Of a stretch of 64,000 nucleotides of DNA, positions 17,630 through 26,732 are shown piece by piece. Source of the DNA: Glycomyces sp. TRM65418. Its GTDB lineage: Bacteria; Actinomycetota; Actinomycetes; Mycobacteriales; Micromonosporaceae. The position numbers were made by a program, and so were the translations under genes. Location: the NCBI RefSeq assembly GCF_019710475.1, contig NZ_JAJFAX010000007.1, positions 1 to 64,000 on the forward strand, read 5' to 3'. Position 1 is the first letter of the stretch; each line of letters begins with the position of its first letter. The notes under the pieces are model-generated. The model had not been told where the DNA came from, did not search any database, and saw nothing but the letters and a program-made list of their open reading frames with translations.

Positions 17630-18517
17630 TCAGTCGGCCTTCGGCATGACGAGCGTCCCGGGTTCGACGCGGTCGGTCGGGGTGCGGTCCTCGTGCTCGC
17701 GGTCCTCGTAGAGGTGGTTGCCTTCGCGGAGCCGGCCGTCGCGGATGGTCACCGCCCGCTGGGCGCGGTCGGCCACCTCGTGGTCGTGGGTGATGATCAG
17801 GATCGTCAACCCCTCGTCGTGCAGTTCGTCCAATGTGGCCATGATCGCGTCGGCGGTCTTCGAGTCCAGGTTGCCCGTCGGCTCGTCGCACAGCAGCAGA
17901 CTCGGTTCGGCGGCGAGGGCCCGCGCGATCGCCACGCGCTGGCGCTCACCGCCCGAGAGCGTGGTCGGCAGCGCGTCCAACCGGTGCGAGAGCCCGACCA
18001 GTTCGAGTTTCTCCCGCGCGATCTGCCGCCGCTTGCGGCGCGGCACCCCTTGGTACACCAGCGACATCGCGACGTTCTCCGTCGCCGTCCGGTGCGCCAT
18101 CAAGTGGAACGCCTGGAAGATGAACCCGATCTTGTCCGCCCGCAGCTGGGTCCGGTGGGACTCCTTCATCTTCGAGGTGTCGTGCCCGTCGAGCCAGTAC
18201 GTGCCCGCCGTCGGGGTGTCCAGCAGCCCCAGGAGGTTCAGCAGGGTCGACTTCCCCGACCCCGAGGGGCCCACGATCGCCACGTACTCGCCGTCGTCGA
18301 TGCGCAGCTGGACGGGTTTGAGGGCCTCCACCGGCGGCGGCCCCGGATAGGTCATCCCGACCCCGTCCAGCTCGATCAGCGCATGCGGCCCCTCGGCCGC
18401 CGGCGGAGCGTCGGCCACGCGCGCGAACACCGCGGTGTCGTCGCCGTCCGCTGGGCGGCCGCCCGCGTCGGCCGCGTTCACGGTCGGCAGGATCATGGTG
18501 GCGTCGTCTTCGGTCAC
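17630..18517 (-). CDS. ABC transporter ATP-binding protein (LolD/MacB-like), orphan
   Basis: The 295-residue protein has Walker A GPSGSGKST, Q-loop IFQAFHLM, signature LSGGERQRVAIARA, Walker B LLLCDEPTGNLDS and H-loop ITHDHEVA. The sequence class (GLLDTPTAGTYWLDG) is that of ATPases working with MacB/FtsX-type permeases that export lipids or peptides or drive extracytoplasmic work. No permease is next to it. An N-terminal extension of about 45 acidic and Ala-rich residues and a polar C-terminal tail are unusual; an internal ATG at 18494-18496 would shorten the former. Confidence 0.9.
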   Translation of the reverse strand: MTEDDATMILPTVNAADAGGRPADGDDTAVFARVADAPPAAEGPHALIELDGVGMTYPGPPPVEALKPVQLRIDDGEYVAIVGPSGSGKSTLLNLLGLLDTPTAGTYWLDGHDTSKMKESHRTQLRADKIGFIFQAFHLMAHRTATENVAMSLVYQGVPRRKRRQIAREKLELVGLSHRLDALPTTLSGGERQRVAIARALAAEPSLLLCDEPTGNLDSKTADAIMATLDELHDEGLTILIITHDHEVADRAQRAVTIRDGRLREGNHLYEDREHEDRTPTDRVEPGTLVMPKAD

Positions 18518-18572
18518 GTCACCAAGACGCCGGAAGCGGCGCCGGGGGTTGCACGCGGAGGCGCATCGGGGC

Positions 18573-19508
18573 TCAGAACGCGAAGTCCGCCTGGACCGGG
18601 CGATGGTCGGAAGCGGTCGCGTCGAGCACGTCTGAGCCTGTGGCCTGCACTCCGCGGTACAGGACCTGGTCGATTCGCGCCATGGGCGCGTCTGCGGGCC
18701 AGGTGAAGCCGAAGCCGCTGCCGGCCTCGGCGTGCGCGGAGGCGAGCTGGTAGGTGATCGGTGCGAGGGAGCGGTCCTGCACGGTCCCGTTGAGGTCGCC
18801 GGCCAGGATCACGTTCTCGAGCGGCTCGTCGGCGATGGCCTCGCCGAGGAGCGAGGCGGTCTCGTTGCGCTGCTCGGAGGTGAAGCCCTCGGCGTTCACC
18901 CGCACCGAGAGGAGGTGCGCGACGTAGAACGCCACGGACTCGCCCTCGATGTCGACCGCGGCGCGGAAGGCGCGGGGCCAGCCGAGGTTGAGGTCCACTT
19001 CGGCGGAGTCGAGGACCGGGTAGGTCGACCAGAGCGCCACCGTGCCGTAGGAGACCGAGTACTCGTACCGGTCGGCCAGCCTCTCGCCCCAGTCGAGGCG
19101 CTGCTCGTCGGTGAGCTCGACCAGGACGATCACGTCGGGGCCGGCGGCGAGGAGCGAGGCCGCGGTGCCCTCGGTGTCGGCGTTCTCAGCGTTGACGTTG
19201 TGGGCGACGACGCGGAAGTCGCCCTCGCCGACGTGCTTGTCGGGCAGGAGCCCGCCGTACATCTGGAACCACACCAGGGCCGGCAGCAGCGAGCAGGCGA
19301 TCGCGAGGGGCCGGCGCCGGATGGCGGCGAGGAGGACCAGGGGCGGGACGGCCAGGCCGAACCACGGCAGGAACGTCTCGATGAGGCTGCCGAGGTTGAA
19401 CCAGGCGTTGGGGATGAAGCGGTGCAGGAGCAGGATCGCGGCCAAGAGGAGCGACGCCGCGATCACGGCCCCGCTGAAGATCTTCCCGCCCGTCGAGGAT
19501 CGGCTCAC
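18573..19508 (-). CDS. Membrane-anchored endonuclease/exonuclease/phosphatase-family protein
   Basis: The 311-residue protein has three N-terminal membrane segments (about residues 10-30, 40-62, 66-85) and an extracytoplasmic EEP domain: FRVVAHNVNAENA, VIVLVELTDEQ, VILAGDLNGT and the terminal catalytic ASDHRPVQADF. EEP enzymes cleave phosphodiesters in nucleic acids or phospholipids; similar actinobacterial membrane members are of unknown substrate. The His in the family's HxxxP-like strand corresponds to VAHLLSVRV. The gene is monocistronic, with the tRNA-Ser gene upstream on the same strand. Confidence 0.85.
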   Translation of the reverse strand: MSRSSTGGKIFSGAVIAASLLLAAILLLHRFIPNAWFNLGSLIETFLPWFGLAVPPLVLLAAIRRRPLAIACSLLPALVWFQMYGGLLPDKHVGEGDFRVVAHNVNAENADTEGTAASLLAAGPDVIVLVELTDEQRLDWGERLADRYEYSVSYGTVALWSTYPVLDSAEVDLNLGWPRAFRAAVDIEGESVAFYVAHLLSVRVNAEGFTSEQRNETASLLGEAIADEPLENVILAGDLNGTVQDRSLAPITYQLASAHAEAGSGFGFTWPADAPMARIDQVLYRGVQATGSDVLDATASDHRPVQADFAF

Positions 19509-19593
19509 CCGCTGCCCGCCCTTCGTTGTCCGAGTTGCGCTGTCGTCCGTTGCCGGGGTTTCGACAGACTAGTCGCAGGGTGCCAGGAACGCC

Positions 19594-19624
19594 GAACGCC
19601 GGGTCTGTGTCAGACCCGGCGTTC
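19594..19624 (-). terminator. Terminator downstream of tRNA-Ser
   Basis: A perfect 14-bp inverted repeat (19594-19607 with 19611-19624, loop TGT) immediately follows tRNA-Ser on the minus strand. Confidence 0.8.
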
Positions 19625-19632
19625 GTTCTCGC

Positions 19633-19723
19633 TGGCGGTGGCGGTGGGATTTGAACCCACGGTTGAGGGTTACCCAACACTCGCTTTCGAGGCGAGCTCC
19701 TTCGGCCGCTCGGACACGCCACC
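19633..19723 (-). tRNA. tRNA-Ser (CGA)
   Basis: On the minus strand the gene begins GGTGGCGTGTCCGAGCGG, has an anticodon loop CTCGAAA (anticodon CGA, codon UCG), a long variable arm and a T-arm GGTTCAAATCC. Acceptor strands are GGTGGCG and CGCCACC, the discriminator is G and CCA is encoded at 19633-19635. Confidence 0.95.
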
Positions 19724-19830
19724 GCCGAAAAGGTTACAGGACCGCCGCGACGCCGGCGCGGTGGGGACCGGCGATCCGGCTCACAGCCGGTCGCCGCGGA
19801 TACATGGGATGTTTATGAGAAGCTGAGTCC

Positions 19831-20541
19831 ATGACTGCACACATCTCCGCCGAGCCGGGCGACATCGCCGAGAGCGTCCTCCTTCCCGGGGACCCCCTGC
19901 GGGCGAAGTGGATCGCCGAGACCTTCCTCGACGACGCCTCGTGCTACACCGAGGTCCGGAACATGTTCGGCTTCACCGGCACCTACAAGGGCCGCCGCGT
20001 GTCGGTCCAGGGCACCGGGATGGGCCAGCCGTCGGCCTCGATCTACACCCACGAGCTGCTGGACGTGTACGGCGTGAGGACCGTGGTCCGCGTGGGTTCG
20101 GCGGGCGCGATCCACGATGACATCGAGCTGCGGGACGTGGTGGCCGGGATCGGCGCCTCCACGAACTCCTCGATGAACCGCATCCGCTTCAACGGGGTCG
20201 TCGACTACGCGCCCGTGGCCGACTTCGGCCTGCTGCGCGCCTCGGTGGACGCCGCGGCCGCCCGCGGCGTCAACCTGCACGTGGGCCAGCTGTACTCCTC
20301 GGACACGTTCTACACCGACGCGCCCGACGTCGAGTCCAAGCTCGCCGACTACGGCATCCTCGCCATCGAGATGGAGGCCGCGGCGATCTACACCCTCGCC
20401 GCGAAGTTCAAGGCGCGCGCGCTGGCGCTGTGCACGATCTCCGACCACATCCTCAAGGGCACCGAGCTGCCCGCTGCCGACCGCCAGGAGTCGTTCTCCG
20501 AGATGGTGGAGATCGCGCTGGACGCGGTCACCGCCGAGTAG
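19831..20541 (+). CDS. deoD: Purine-nucleoside phosphorylase, DeoD type
   Basis: The 236-residue protein matches the hexameric DeoD class in length and motif: LLPGDPLRAKWIAETFL, GTGMGQPSASIY, RVGSAGAI, AIEMEAAAIYTLA and TISDHILKG. It splits purine (deoxy)nucleosides with phosphate to free base and (deoxy)ribose-1-phosphate in the salvage pathway. The Asp of TISDH is the base-protonating residue. It is monocistronic and ends at a hairpin. Confidence 0.95.
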   Translation: MTAHISAEPGDIAESVLLPGDPLRAKWIAETFLDDASCYTEVRNMFGFTGTYKGRRVSVQGTGMGQPSASIYTHELLDVYGVRTVVRVGSAGAIHDDIELRDVVAGIGASTNSSMNRIRFNGVVDYAPVADFGLLRASVDAAAARGVNLHVGQLYSSDTFYTDAPDVESKLADYGILAIEMEAAAIYTLAAKFKARALALCTISDHILKGTELPAADRQESFSEMVEIALDAVTAE

Positions 20542-20557
20542 TCCCGGGACGACGCGG

Positions 20558-20583
20558 GGCCCGGCTCGTGTGCGAGCCGGGCC
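20558..20583. terminator. Terminator between deoD and acyltransferase gene
   Basis: A perfect 11-bp inverted repeat (20558-20568 with 20573-20583, loop TGTG) lies between the convergent genes. Confidence 0.75.
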
Positions 20584-20589
20584 TTCGCG

Positions 20590-22707
20590 CTACCCGGCGG
20601 CGGCGGGCGTGGCGAGGGCGGCGGCGAGCTCGGCCTCCAGGTAGGGGCCGAGGGTCGCGGCGTAGGTGTTCGTCAGGTGCGCGTCGTCGCGGTAGACGAG
20701 GACGTTGCCGACCACCGGCGGGCAGGTCTCGGCCTCGCAGATGTAGTCGGTGAAGTCGGCCTTGTGCACGCCCTCGGGGACCTCCAGGTCCTCGAACGCG
20801 CTCGCCTCGTAGTAGGCGTCGCGGTCCACGCTGCACTCCTCGGAGTCGGGGCCGTGCAGGTCGACGCACAGGGGGATGTCGAAGCGCGGGCTCGGGGTGT
20901 CGCGGACGGCGACGACCTCGGCTCCGGTCGCCAGGAGCTGCTCGTAGCGGTCGGTGTAGTCGGGGAAGGTCTCGCGGGCCTCGTAGCCGACCCGGGAGCC
21001 GTAGGTGAACACCAGGTCGGGGCCGATCTCGGCGATCTCGTCCACGACCGCGTCGTTCCAGGCGGCGCAGGAGCGGAAGCGCTCCTCGTCGAGGGCCGCC
21101 TGGCCGGTCTCGATGATGCAGGCGTTCTTGGTGAACGCGATGACGTGCCAGTTCCGGGACTCGGCGGCGTAGAGCACGGCGGGGAGCCACTGCCAGATCT
21201 TCGAGCCGCCGTACATGACGACGGTGGCGTCGGCGGACCCGTCGTCCTCCTCCTCGTCGCCGTCCGCTGCTTCGCCTTCGTCCTCGCCGGCGCTGAAGTC
21301 GCAGCGGATCGGCTCGAAGCCGTTCATCGTCTGGTTGCAGTCGTGCGAGAGGGCCGGGTCGAAGTCCTCGGCGGCGTCCAGCGTGGAGGGCGTGAAGTCG
21401 GTTTCGGGCACGTCGAGGCCTTCCGCGAGGGCGGCCGCGCCCGGGTAGCGGCCGGGGTCGTGGGCCGCCTCGGCGAGGCGGTCGCGTTCGTAGGCGACGT
21501 ATCCGCTCAAGGCCGTGTACGAGGCGAGGACGAGCGCCAGGCAGGCCGCGCCGAGCGCGAAGCCGCCGCGGGCGGTCCGCTGGCCCAGCCCCGTGGCGGG
21601 GAGGCGCTGCTCGAGGGACCAGCGTGTGGCGGCGGCGAGCGCGGTCGCGCCGACGAGGACGCCGAGGCCGCCGAGGAGCGTGGCGGTCTCGCGGCCGGTG
21701 GCGGTGAGGTAGCAGATGAGGATCGGCCAGTGCCACAGGTAGAGGGTGTAGGAGTGGTCGCCGAGCCATTGGGCCGGACGCGTGTCGAGCAGGCGGCCGG
21801 CGCCGGCGCCGGGGCTCAGGGAGGCGGCGGCGATGACGGCGCAGCCGGCGCCGACGGGCCAGAGCGCGGCGAGGCCGGGGAACTGGGTGCTCTCGAGGAA
21901 GAAGCCGCCGCCGAGGAGGACGGCGACGCCCGCCCAGCCGAGCGCGGCGGCGAGGAACCGCTGCCGGGTGTCGGCGGCGGCGACGGCGGTGCGCAGGCGC
22001 GGGAGGGCCAGGGCGAGGAGGCCGCCCGCGGCGAACTGCCAGAGGCGGGCGCGGAGGTCGAAGTAGGCGTAGGCCTGGTTCGCCGCGGTCTCCCAGAGCG
22101 CGAAGGCGAACGAGGCGGCGAAGACGGCGGCCAGCGCGGCGGCGAGGGTGCGGCGGCGGCGCCATCCGGCGCGGCGGGCGGTCCAGACGCAGGCGCCGAT
22201 GAGGATCGGCCACAGCGCGTAGAACTGGGCTTGGACGCCCATGGACCAGTAGTGCTGGACGATGCTGGCGCCGTTGTTGGAGGAGAGGTAGTCGACGGAG
22301 TTGCCCGCGAGGTGCCAGTTGCCGTAGTAGAGGGCCGAGGCGAGGATGTCGCCGAGCTGCTGGTTCCAGGTGGCGCGGGGGAGCCAGAGGGCGGTCATGA
22401 GCACGGTCGCGGCGGCGACGACGAGGGCGGGCGGGAAGATCCGGCGGACGATGCGCGCGGCGAAGGCGAGGGGCGCGACCGAGCCGGTGCGTTCGACCGA
22501 GCGCAGGAGGCTCGCGGTGATGAAGAAGCCGGAGAGCAGGAGGAACACGTCGACGCCGCCGGAGACGCGGTTGAACCAGATGTGGTAGACGGCGATGACG
22601 ACGATGGCGAGGCCGCGGAGCCCGTCGATCTCGCGGAGGCGCGGCGGCCGTGGGGCGGCGACGGATTCGGCGCGGCCGGAGTCGGCCGTGGTGGCGGTGG
22701 CGCTCAT
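20590..22707 (-). CDS. OafA-type membrane O-acyltransferase with C-terminal SGNH domain
   Basis: The 705-residue protein begins with the acyltransferase-3 signature LREIDGLRGLAIVVIAVYH and GGVDVFLLLSGFFIT, has about ten or eleven membrane segments to residue 380, and ends with an SGNH-like extracellular domain (VVMYGGSKIWQW, near the end YRDDAHLTN with the catalytic Asp-x-x-His). The nucleophile position reads GGSK. Such two-domain enzymes O-acetylate cell-surface glycans or exported glycolipids. A striking acidic stretch of Glu, Asp and Ala before the SGNH domain (about residues 480-500) is probably a linker. No polysaccharide cluster is nearby. Confidence 0.9.
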   Translation of the reverse strand: MSATATTADSGRAESVAAPRPPRLREIDGLRGLAIVVIAVYHIWFNRVSGGVDVFLLLSGFFITASLLRSVERTGSVAPLAFAARIVRRIFPPALVVAAATVLMTALWLPRATWNQQLGDILASALYYGNWHLAGNSVDYLSSNNGASIVQHYWSMGVQAQFYALWPILIGACVWTARRAGWRRRRTLAAALAAVFAASFAFALWETAANQAYAYFDLRARLWQFAAGGLLALALPRLRTAVAAADTRQRFLAAALGWAGVAVLLGGGFFLESTQFPGLAALWPVGAGCAVIAAASLSPGAGAGRLLDTRPAQWLGDHSYTLYLWHWPILICYLTATGRETATLLGGLGVLVGATALAAATRWSLEQRLPATGLGQRTARGGFALGAACLALVLASYTALSGYVAYERDRLAEAAHDPGRYPGAAALAEGLDVPETDFTPSTLDAAEDFDPALSHDCNQTMNGFEPIRCDFSAGEDEGEAADGDEEEDDGSADATVVMYGGSKIWQWLPAVLYAAESRNWHVIAFTKNACIIETGQAALDEERFRSCAAWNDAVVDEIAEIGPDLVFTYGSRVGYEARETFPDYTDRYEQLLATGAEVVAVRDTPSPRFDIPLCVDLHGPDSEECSVDRDAYYEASAFEDLEVPEGVHKADFTDYICEAETCPPVVGNVLVYRDDAHLTNTYAATLGPYLEAELAAALATPAAAG

Positions 22708-23177
22708 GGGGCTCCGGGGTGGCGGCGGGGTGCGGCGTTCTCACGAGCGTAGCGCCGATGGGTTACGAGAACATGAGAGCCGGGTAGCGGACCCCGGCGC
22801 GAGTCGGCGGGCGGGCGGGCCTGGAGCGGGGAGCGAGTCGCGTGCGGGAGGAGGCGGCAGCGGGCGCGCGGATCGGCGGGAACGTCGGCGCGGCCGGGGG
22901 AACGTGCCCGGTCGGTGCGACGGGCGCGTGCGGCGGTTCGGGGTTGACGGAGGCGCGGGTGCGGCGGTTCGCGGCGGATGCGTACAAATCGGGCATCGGC
23001 GGTCGCCCCCGATTCGATGATGCGCTCCGGGTACGACACGGCCTAGAGCGAAGATCCGGATCCGGCACGGCCTTGACCGGTGCCACGTGCATGCGGGTGC
23101 ACCGGGCGTTCTCGCGCGCCCCCGGCTCGATCGCGCCCCGCGGGTCCGACAACTGAATGACGCATGGGGCAGATCCG
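22708..23177. other. Intergenic region without recognised gene
   Basis: About 470 bases between the divergent acyltransferase and acyl-CoA carboxylase genes. Both strands are open over 100-150 codons, but the encoded chains are Arg/Pro/Ala-rich with no family resemblance or ribosome binding site and look like GC-driven shadows. I see nothing else here. Confidence 0.4.
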
Positions 23178-23231
23178 TTGACACGGGAGCGTTCACCCGC
23201 CACAATTGCAGTACCTTAACGATCGTTAAGG
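23178..23231 (+). promoter_or_regulatory. Promoter and 18-bp palindromic operator of accD-acd operon
   Basis: TTGACA (23178-23183) is followed after 17 bases by a weak -10, CACAAT (23201-23206). The expected transcription start falls at the beginning of the perfect palindrome CCTTAACGATCGTTAAGG (23214-23231). Palindromes of this kind upstream of acyl-CoA metabolism genes are typically bound by TetR-family acyl-CoA-responsive repressors; no such regulator gene is adjacent. Confidence 0.75.
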
Positions 23232-23259
23232 GACGACGACCGGCAAGGAGGGCGGTGCG

Positions 23260-24783
23260 GTGGACTTCAGCGGGGACTACCCGGCCGAACGCACCCGGAT
23301 CGAGCGCGGCGGCGCCGAGAAGTACCACCAGGCGGCGGCCGCCGCGGGCAAGTACCACGCCCGCGAGCGCATCCGCCGCCTGTGCGACCCGGACTCGTTC
23401 CGCGAGGACGCGCTCTGGGCCAACCCGGACCCGAGCCTGCCCGCCGACGGCGTCGTCGTCGGCACCGCCACCGTCCAGGGCCGCCCGATCCGGCTCGTCG
23501 CCAACGACTCCACCGTCAAGGCCGGGTCCTGGGGCGCCCGCACCGTGGAGAAGATCATCCGCACCGTCGAGGCCGCCCAGCTGGAGCAGCACCCGATCGT
23601 CTACCTCGTCGACTCCGCCGGGGCCCGCATCACCGACCAGGTGCAGCTGTTCCCCGGCCGCCGCGGCGCGGGCCGGATCTTCCACGAACAGGTCCGCGCC
23701 TCCGGCCGCATCCCGCAGGCCTGCGCCCTCTTCGGGCCCTCCGCCGCGGGCGGGGCCTACATCCCGGCGTTCTGCGACATCGTCACCATGGTCGACGGCA
23801 ACGCCTCCATGTACCTCGGCAGCCCCCGCATGGTCGAGATGGTCACCGGCGAGAAGACCACCCTGGAGGACATGGGCGGCGCGCGGGTCCACTGCGAGCA
23901 GTCCGGCGTCGGGCACTTCCTGTGCCGCAACGAGGACGAGGCCATCGCCGCGGTCCGCCGCTGGCTCTCCTACCTGCCCTCGAACTGGACGCAGCCCGCG
24001 CCGGTGCGGGCGGCCCGTCCGCCGCTGCCCGTCGACCTCGCCTCGGTCATCCCGCCGAGCGAATCGGCCCAGTTCGACATGCACGACGTCATCGACGGCC
24101 TGGTCGACCGCGATTCGCTCCTCGAAGTCCAGGCCCGCTGGGCCGGGGAGCTCATCACCGCGTTCGCCCGGCTCGACGGGCGGCCCGTGGGCATCGTCGC
24201 CAACAACTCGGCGGTGCGCGGCGGCGTCCTGTTCTCCGACTCGGCCGACAAGGCCGCCCGCTTCGTGAACACCTGCGACGCGTTCAACGTGCCCCTGCTG
24301 TTCCTCGCCGACGTCCCCGGCTTCATGGTCGGCGCCGCCGTCGAGCACGGCGGCATCATCCGCCACGGCGCCAAGATGATCGCCGCCGTCGCCGAGGCCA
24401 CCGTCCCCAAGGTCTGCGTCGTCGTCCGCAAGGCCTACGGCGCGGGCCTCTACGCCATGGCCGGGCCCGCCTTCGGGTCCGACGCCGTGCTCGCCCTGCC
24501 GAGCGCCCGCATCGCCGTCATGGGCGCCGAAGCGGCCGTGAACGCCGTGTACGCCAACAAGATCGCCGCGATCGAGGACCCCGCGATGCGGGAGCGCTTC
24601 GTCGCCGACAAGCGCGCCGAGTACGAGGCCGACGTCGACCTGCGCCGCCTCGCCGGCGAACTGGTCGTCGACGACATCGTCGAACCCGACGCGCTCCGCG
24701 ATGACCTCATCGCCCGATACCGCCGGCTGACCCACAAGGACCGCCGGTTTTCCGACCGCAGACACCCGATCACACCGGTGTAG
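23260..24783 (+). CDS. Acyl-CoA carboxylase, carboxyltransferase (beta) subunit
   Basis: The GTG at 23260 is seven bases from AAGGAGGG. The 507-residue protein shows both crotonase-like halves: substrate acyl-CoA pocket residues around VYLVDSAGARITDQ and FGPSAAGGAYIPAFCD, and the carboxybiotin half with PLLFLADVPGFMVG and VVVRKAYGAGLYAM. The length and ADKRAEYEADVDLRRLA region resemble AccD1/methylcrotonyl-type subunits of branched-chain catabolism more than AccD5 propionyl types, but the specificity is inference. The biotinylated alpha subunit is not in the window. Confidence 0.9.
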   Translation: MDFSGDYPAERTRIERGGAEKYHQAAAAAGKYHARERIRRLCDPDSFREDALWANPDPSLPADGVVVGTATVQGRPIRLVANDSTVKAGSWGARTVEKIIRTVEAAQLEQHPIVYLVDSAGARITDQVQLFPGRRGAGRIFHEQVRASGRIPQACALFGPSAAGGAYIPAFCDIVTMVDGNASMYLGSPRMVEMVTGEKTTLEDMGGARVHCEQSGVGHFLCRNEDEAIAAVRRWLSYLPSNWTQPAPVRAARPPLPVDLASVIPPSESAQFDMHDVIDGLVDRDSLLEVQARWAGELITAFARLDGRPVGIVANNSAVRGGVLFSDSADKAARFVNTCDAFNVPLLFLADVPGFMVGAAVEHGGIIRHGAKMIAAVAEATVPKVCVVVRKAYGAGLYAMAGPAFGSDAVLALPSARIAVMGAEAAVNAVYANKIAAIEDPAMRERFVADKRAEYEADVDLRRLAGELVVDDIVEPDALRDDLIARYRRLTHKDRRFSDRRHPITPV

Positions 24784-24794
24784 GAGGAGCAGCC

Positions 24795-25922
24795 ATGAGA
24801 CTCGACCTGGAGCAGACCGAGTTCGCCGCCGCCGTGCGCGCGTTCGCCCAAGAGCAGATCAGACCGGTCATCGGCGACTACTACGAGCGGGGCGAGTTCC
24901 CCGCCGACCTCGTCCGCGAGCTCGGCAAGCTCGGCGTCTTCGGCGTCACGCTCCCCGAGGAGTACGGCGGCAGCGGCATGGGCCTGTTCATGCTCGGCCT
25001 CGCCCTGGAGGAGATCGCCCGCGTGGACGCCTCCGTGGCCGTCACCGTCGAGGCCTCCGTGACCCTCGGCGCCGAGGGCCTCGCCCGCTACGGCACCGAG
25101 GAGCAGCGCCGCCGCTGGCTCCCGCGCCTCGCCGCCGGGGAGGGCCTGTGCGCGTTCGCGCTCACCGAGCCCGGCGGCGGCACCGACGCCGGGCACACCG
25201 ACACCAAGGCCCGCCTCGAAGACGGCGAATGGGTCATCGACGGCGCCAAGTGCTTCATCACCAACGCCGGCACCGCGATGACCGACCTCATCGTCGCCAC
25301 CGCCCAGACCGGGCCCGGCGAGATCTCCTGCATCGCCGTCGAGCCCGGGACGCCCGGCCTGGAGATCGGCCCCGAGTACTCCAAAGTGGGCTGGCGGGCC
25401 TCCGACACCCGCCCCGTGTACTTCGACGGCTGCCGCGTGCCCGAGGCCAACCTCATCGGCCAGCGCGGGCGCGGGTTCGTGCAGTTCCTCGAACTGCTCG
25501 ACAGCGGCCGCGTCGCCATCGCCGCGCTGGCGACGGGCTCGGCGCAGGGGTGCGTGGACGAGGCGCTCGCGCACGCGAAGGAGCGCGAGGCGTTCGGGCG
25601 GCCGATCGGCGAGAACCAGTCGATCGCGTTCATGCTCGCCGACATGAAGCTGCGGGCGCACACCTCGCGCCTGACCTGGCAGGACGCGGCGTTGAAGGCC
25701 GATGCGGGGGAGCCGTTCGGGGCCGATGCGGCGCTGGCGAAGCTGCACGCCTCCCAGGCGGCGGTCGACAACGCGCGGGACGCGACGCAGATCTTCGGCG
25801 GGTACGGGTTCATGAACGAGACGCCGGTGGCGCGGGCGTGGCGGGACTGCAAGATCCTGGAGATCGGCGAGGGCACGAACGAGGTGCAGCGGATGGTCAT
25901 CGCGCGTTCGATGGGGCTGTGA
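24795..25922 (+). CDS. Acyl-CoA dehydrogenase (FadE19-like)
   Basis: The 375-residue flavoprotein has the standard acyl-CoA dehydrogenase motifs: CAFALTEPGGGTDA, KCFITNAGTAMTDL, and ATQIFGGYGFMNETPVARAWRDCKILEIGEGTNEVQRMV, where the last E-G-T-N contains the catalytic-base region. It starts eleven bases after the carboxylase gene with GGAGGAGC upstream, so the two form an operon. An isovaleryl- or short branched-acyl-CoA substrate is likely given the partner. The gene changes toward more G/C-ending codons halfway without frame disruption. Confidence 0.92.
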   Translation: MRLDLEQTEFAAAVRAFAQEQIRPVIGDYYERGEFPADLVRELGKLGVFGVTLPEEYGGSGMGLFMLGLALEEIARVDASVAVTVEASVTLGAEGLARYGTEEQRRRWLPRLAAGEGLCAFALTEPGGGTDAGHTDTKARLEDGEWVIDGAKCFITNAGTAMTDLIVATAQTGPGEISCIAVEPGTPGLEIGPEYSKVGWRASDTRPVYFDGCRVPEANLIGQRGRGFVQFLELLDSGRVAIAALATGSAQGCVDEALAHAKEREAFGRPIGENQSIAFMLADMKLRAHTSRLTWQDAALKADAGEPFGADAALAKLHASQAAVDNARDATQIFGGYGFMNETPVARAWRDCKILEIGEGTNEVQRMVIARSMGL

Positions 25923-26165
25923 CCGCTCGGACGGGCGCTGGGGCGGCAGTGCCGCCGGCGCCGTGCGCTCGCTTGAGGGGCGACGCCCCCTGACAGTTTT
26001 ATCAAAACTTCAACTAAAACCCTTGAGTTTCGGTGTCCGGGCGTGACAAGCTCGGTGCTCCGGCGTCAGCGTTGCGGCCGCAGGCTCCGCAACCGCCCTG
26101 CCATGGCTCGCAGGCACCGCCATGGAGGAAGACGGCGCCGCATCCGAAGCGCAAGGAGCTCACCG

Positions 26166-26657
26166 ATGACCGACACCAAGACCGGAACCGACCCGGCCGA
26201 GCGGGCACTCGTCAAGGGCGCCGCCTCGCGGCGCGGCGTGATGTGCGGCCTGGCCGGGCTCGGGGCCGCGGGCGCGCTCGCCGCGTGCGGCACCGCCGAG
26301 ACCCCCGCCGGATCCGATGCCGACGCCACCGCGGGCGGCACCGACGCCTCCACCGGCGGCGGCGCCGAAGGCGGCGGGACCGCGATCGCGGCGACGACCG
26401 ACGTCCCCGAGGGCGGCGGCATCGTCGTCGACGAGACCGTGATCGTCCAGCCGAGCGCGGACGAGTTCCTGGCGTTCTCGGCGGTCTGCCCGCATCAGGG
26501 CGCGATCGTGAGCGAGCCGGACGCCGACGGGAACATCGTCTGCCCTCGCCACCAGTCGACCTGGACGATCGACGGCGCGCTGGAGCAGGGCCCGGCCGAG
26601 GTCGATCTCGCCGAAGTGGACATCACGGTGGAGGACGGCCGGATCTTCCTGTCGTAA
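26166..26657 (+). CDS. Tat-exported Rieske-type 2Fe-2S lipoprotein
   Basis: The ATG at 26166 lies nine bases behind AAGGAG and gives 163 residues. A twin-arginine signal (SRRGVMCGLAG) with lipobox LAAC is followed by a Thr/Gly/Ala linker and a Rieske domain with CPHQG and CPRHQSTW, the two Cys-His cluster pairs. Small proteins of this kind are single-electron carriers outside the membrane; the partner oxidoreductase is not adjacent. The region upstream (25990-26030) is AT-rich and has a GTTTT-ATC-AAAAC hairpin at 25996-26008, possibly a regulatory site. Confidence 0.9.
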   Translation: MTDTKTGTDPAERALVKGAASRRGVMCGLAGLGAAGALAACGTAETPAGSDADATAGGTDASTGGGAEGGGTAIAATTDVPEGGGIVVDETVIVQPSADEFLAFSAVCPHQGAIVSEPDADGNIVCPRHQSTWTIDGALEQGPAEVDLAEVDITVEDGRIFLS

Positions 26658-26666
26658 GTCGAGGAC

Positions 26667-26708
26667 ACGGCAGCGGCCGAGGAGCGGAGGCTCCTCGGCC
26701 GCTGCCGT
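26667..26708. terminator. Terminator after Rieske gene
   Basis: A perfect 19-bp inverted repeat (26667-26685 with 26690-26708, loop GGAG) lies between convergent genes. Confidence 0.85.
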
Positions 26709-26732
26709 CGTTCGCGTGGGACGGTGTCCGGA

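Noticed and set aside
22763-23203. 146-codon frame in the gap before the acyl-CoA carboxylase gene
   Set aside because: Composition Arg/Pro/Ala/Ser without pattern, no start signal, and it crosses the promoter of the carboxylase operon.
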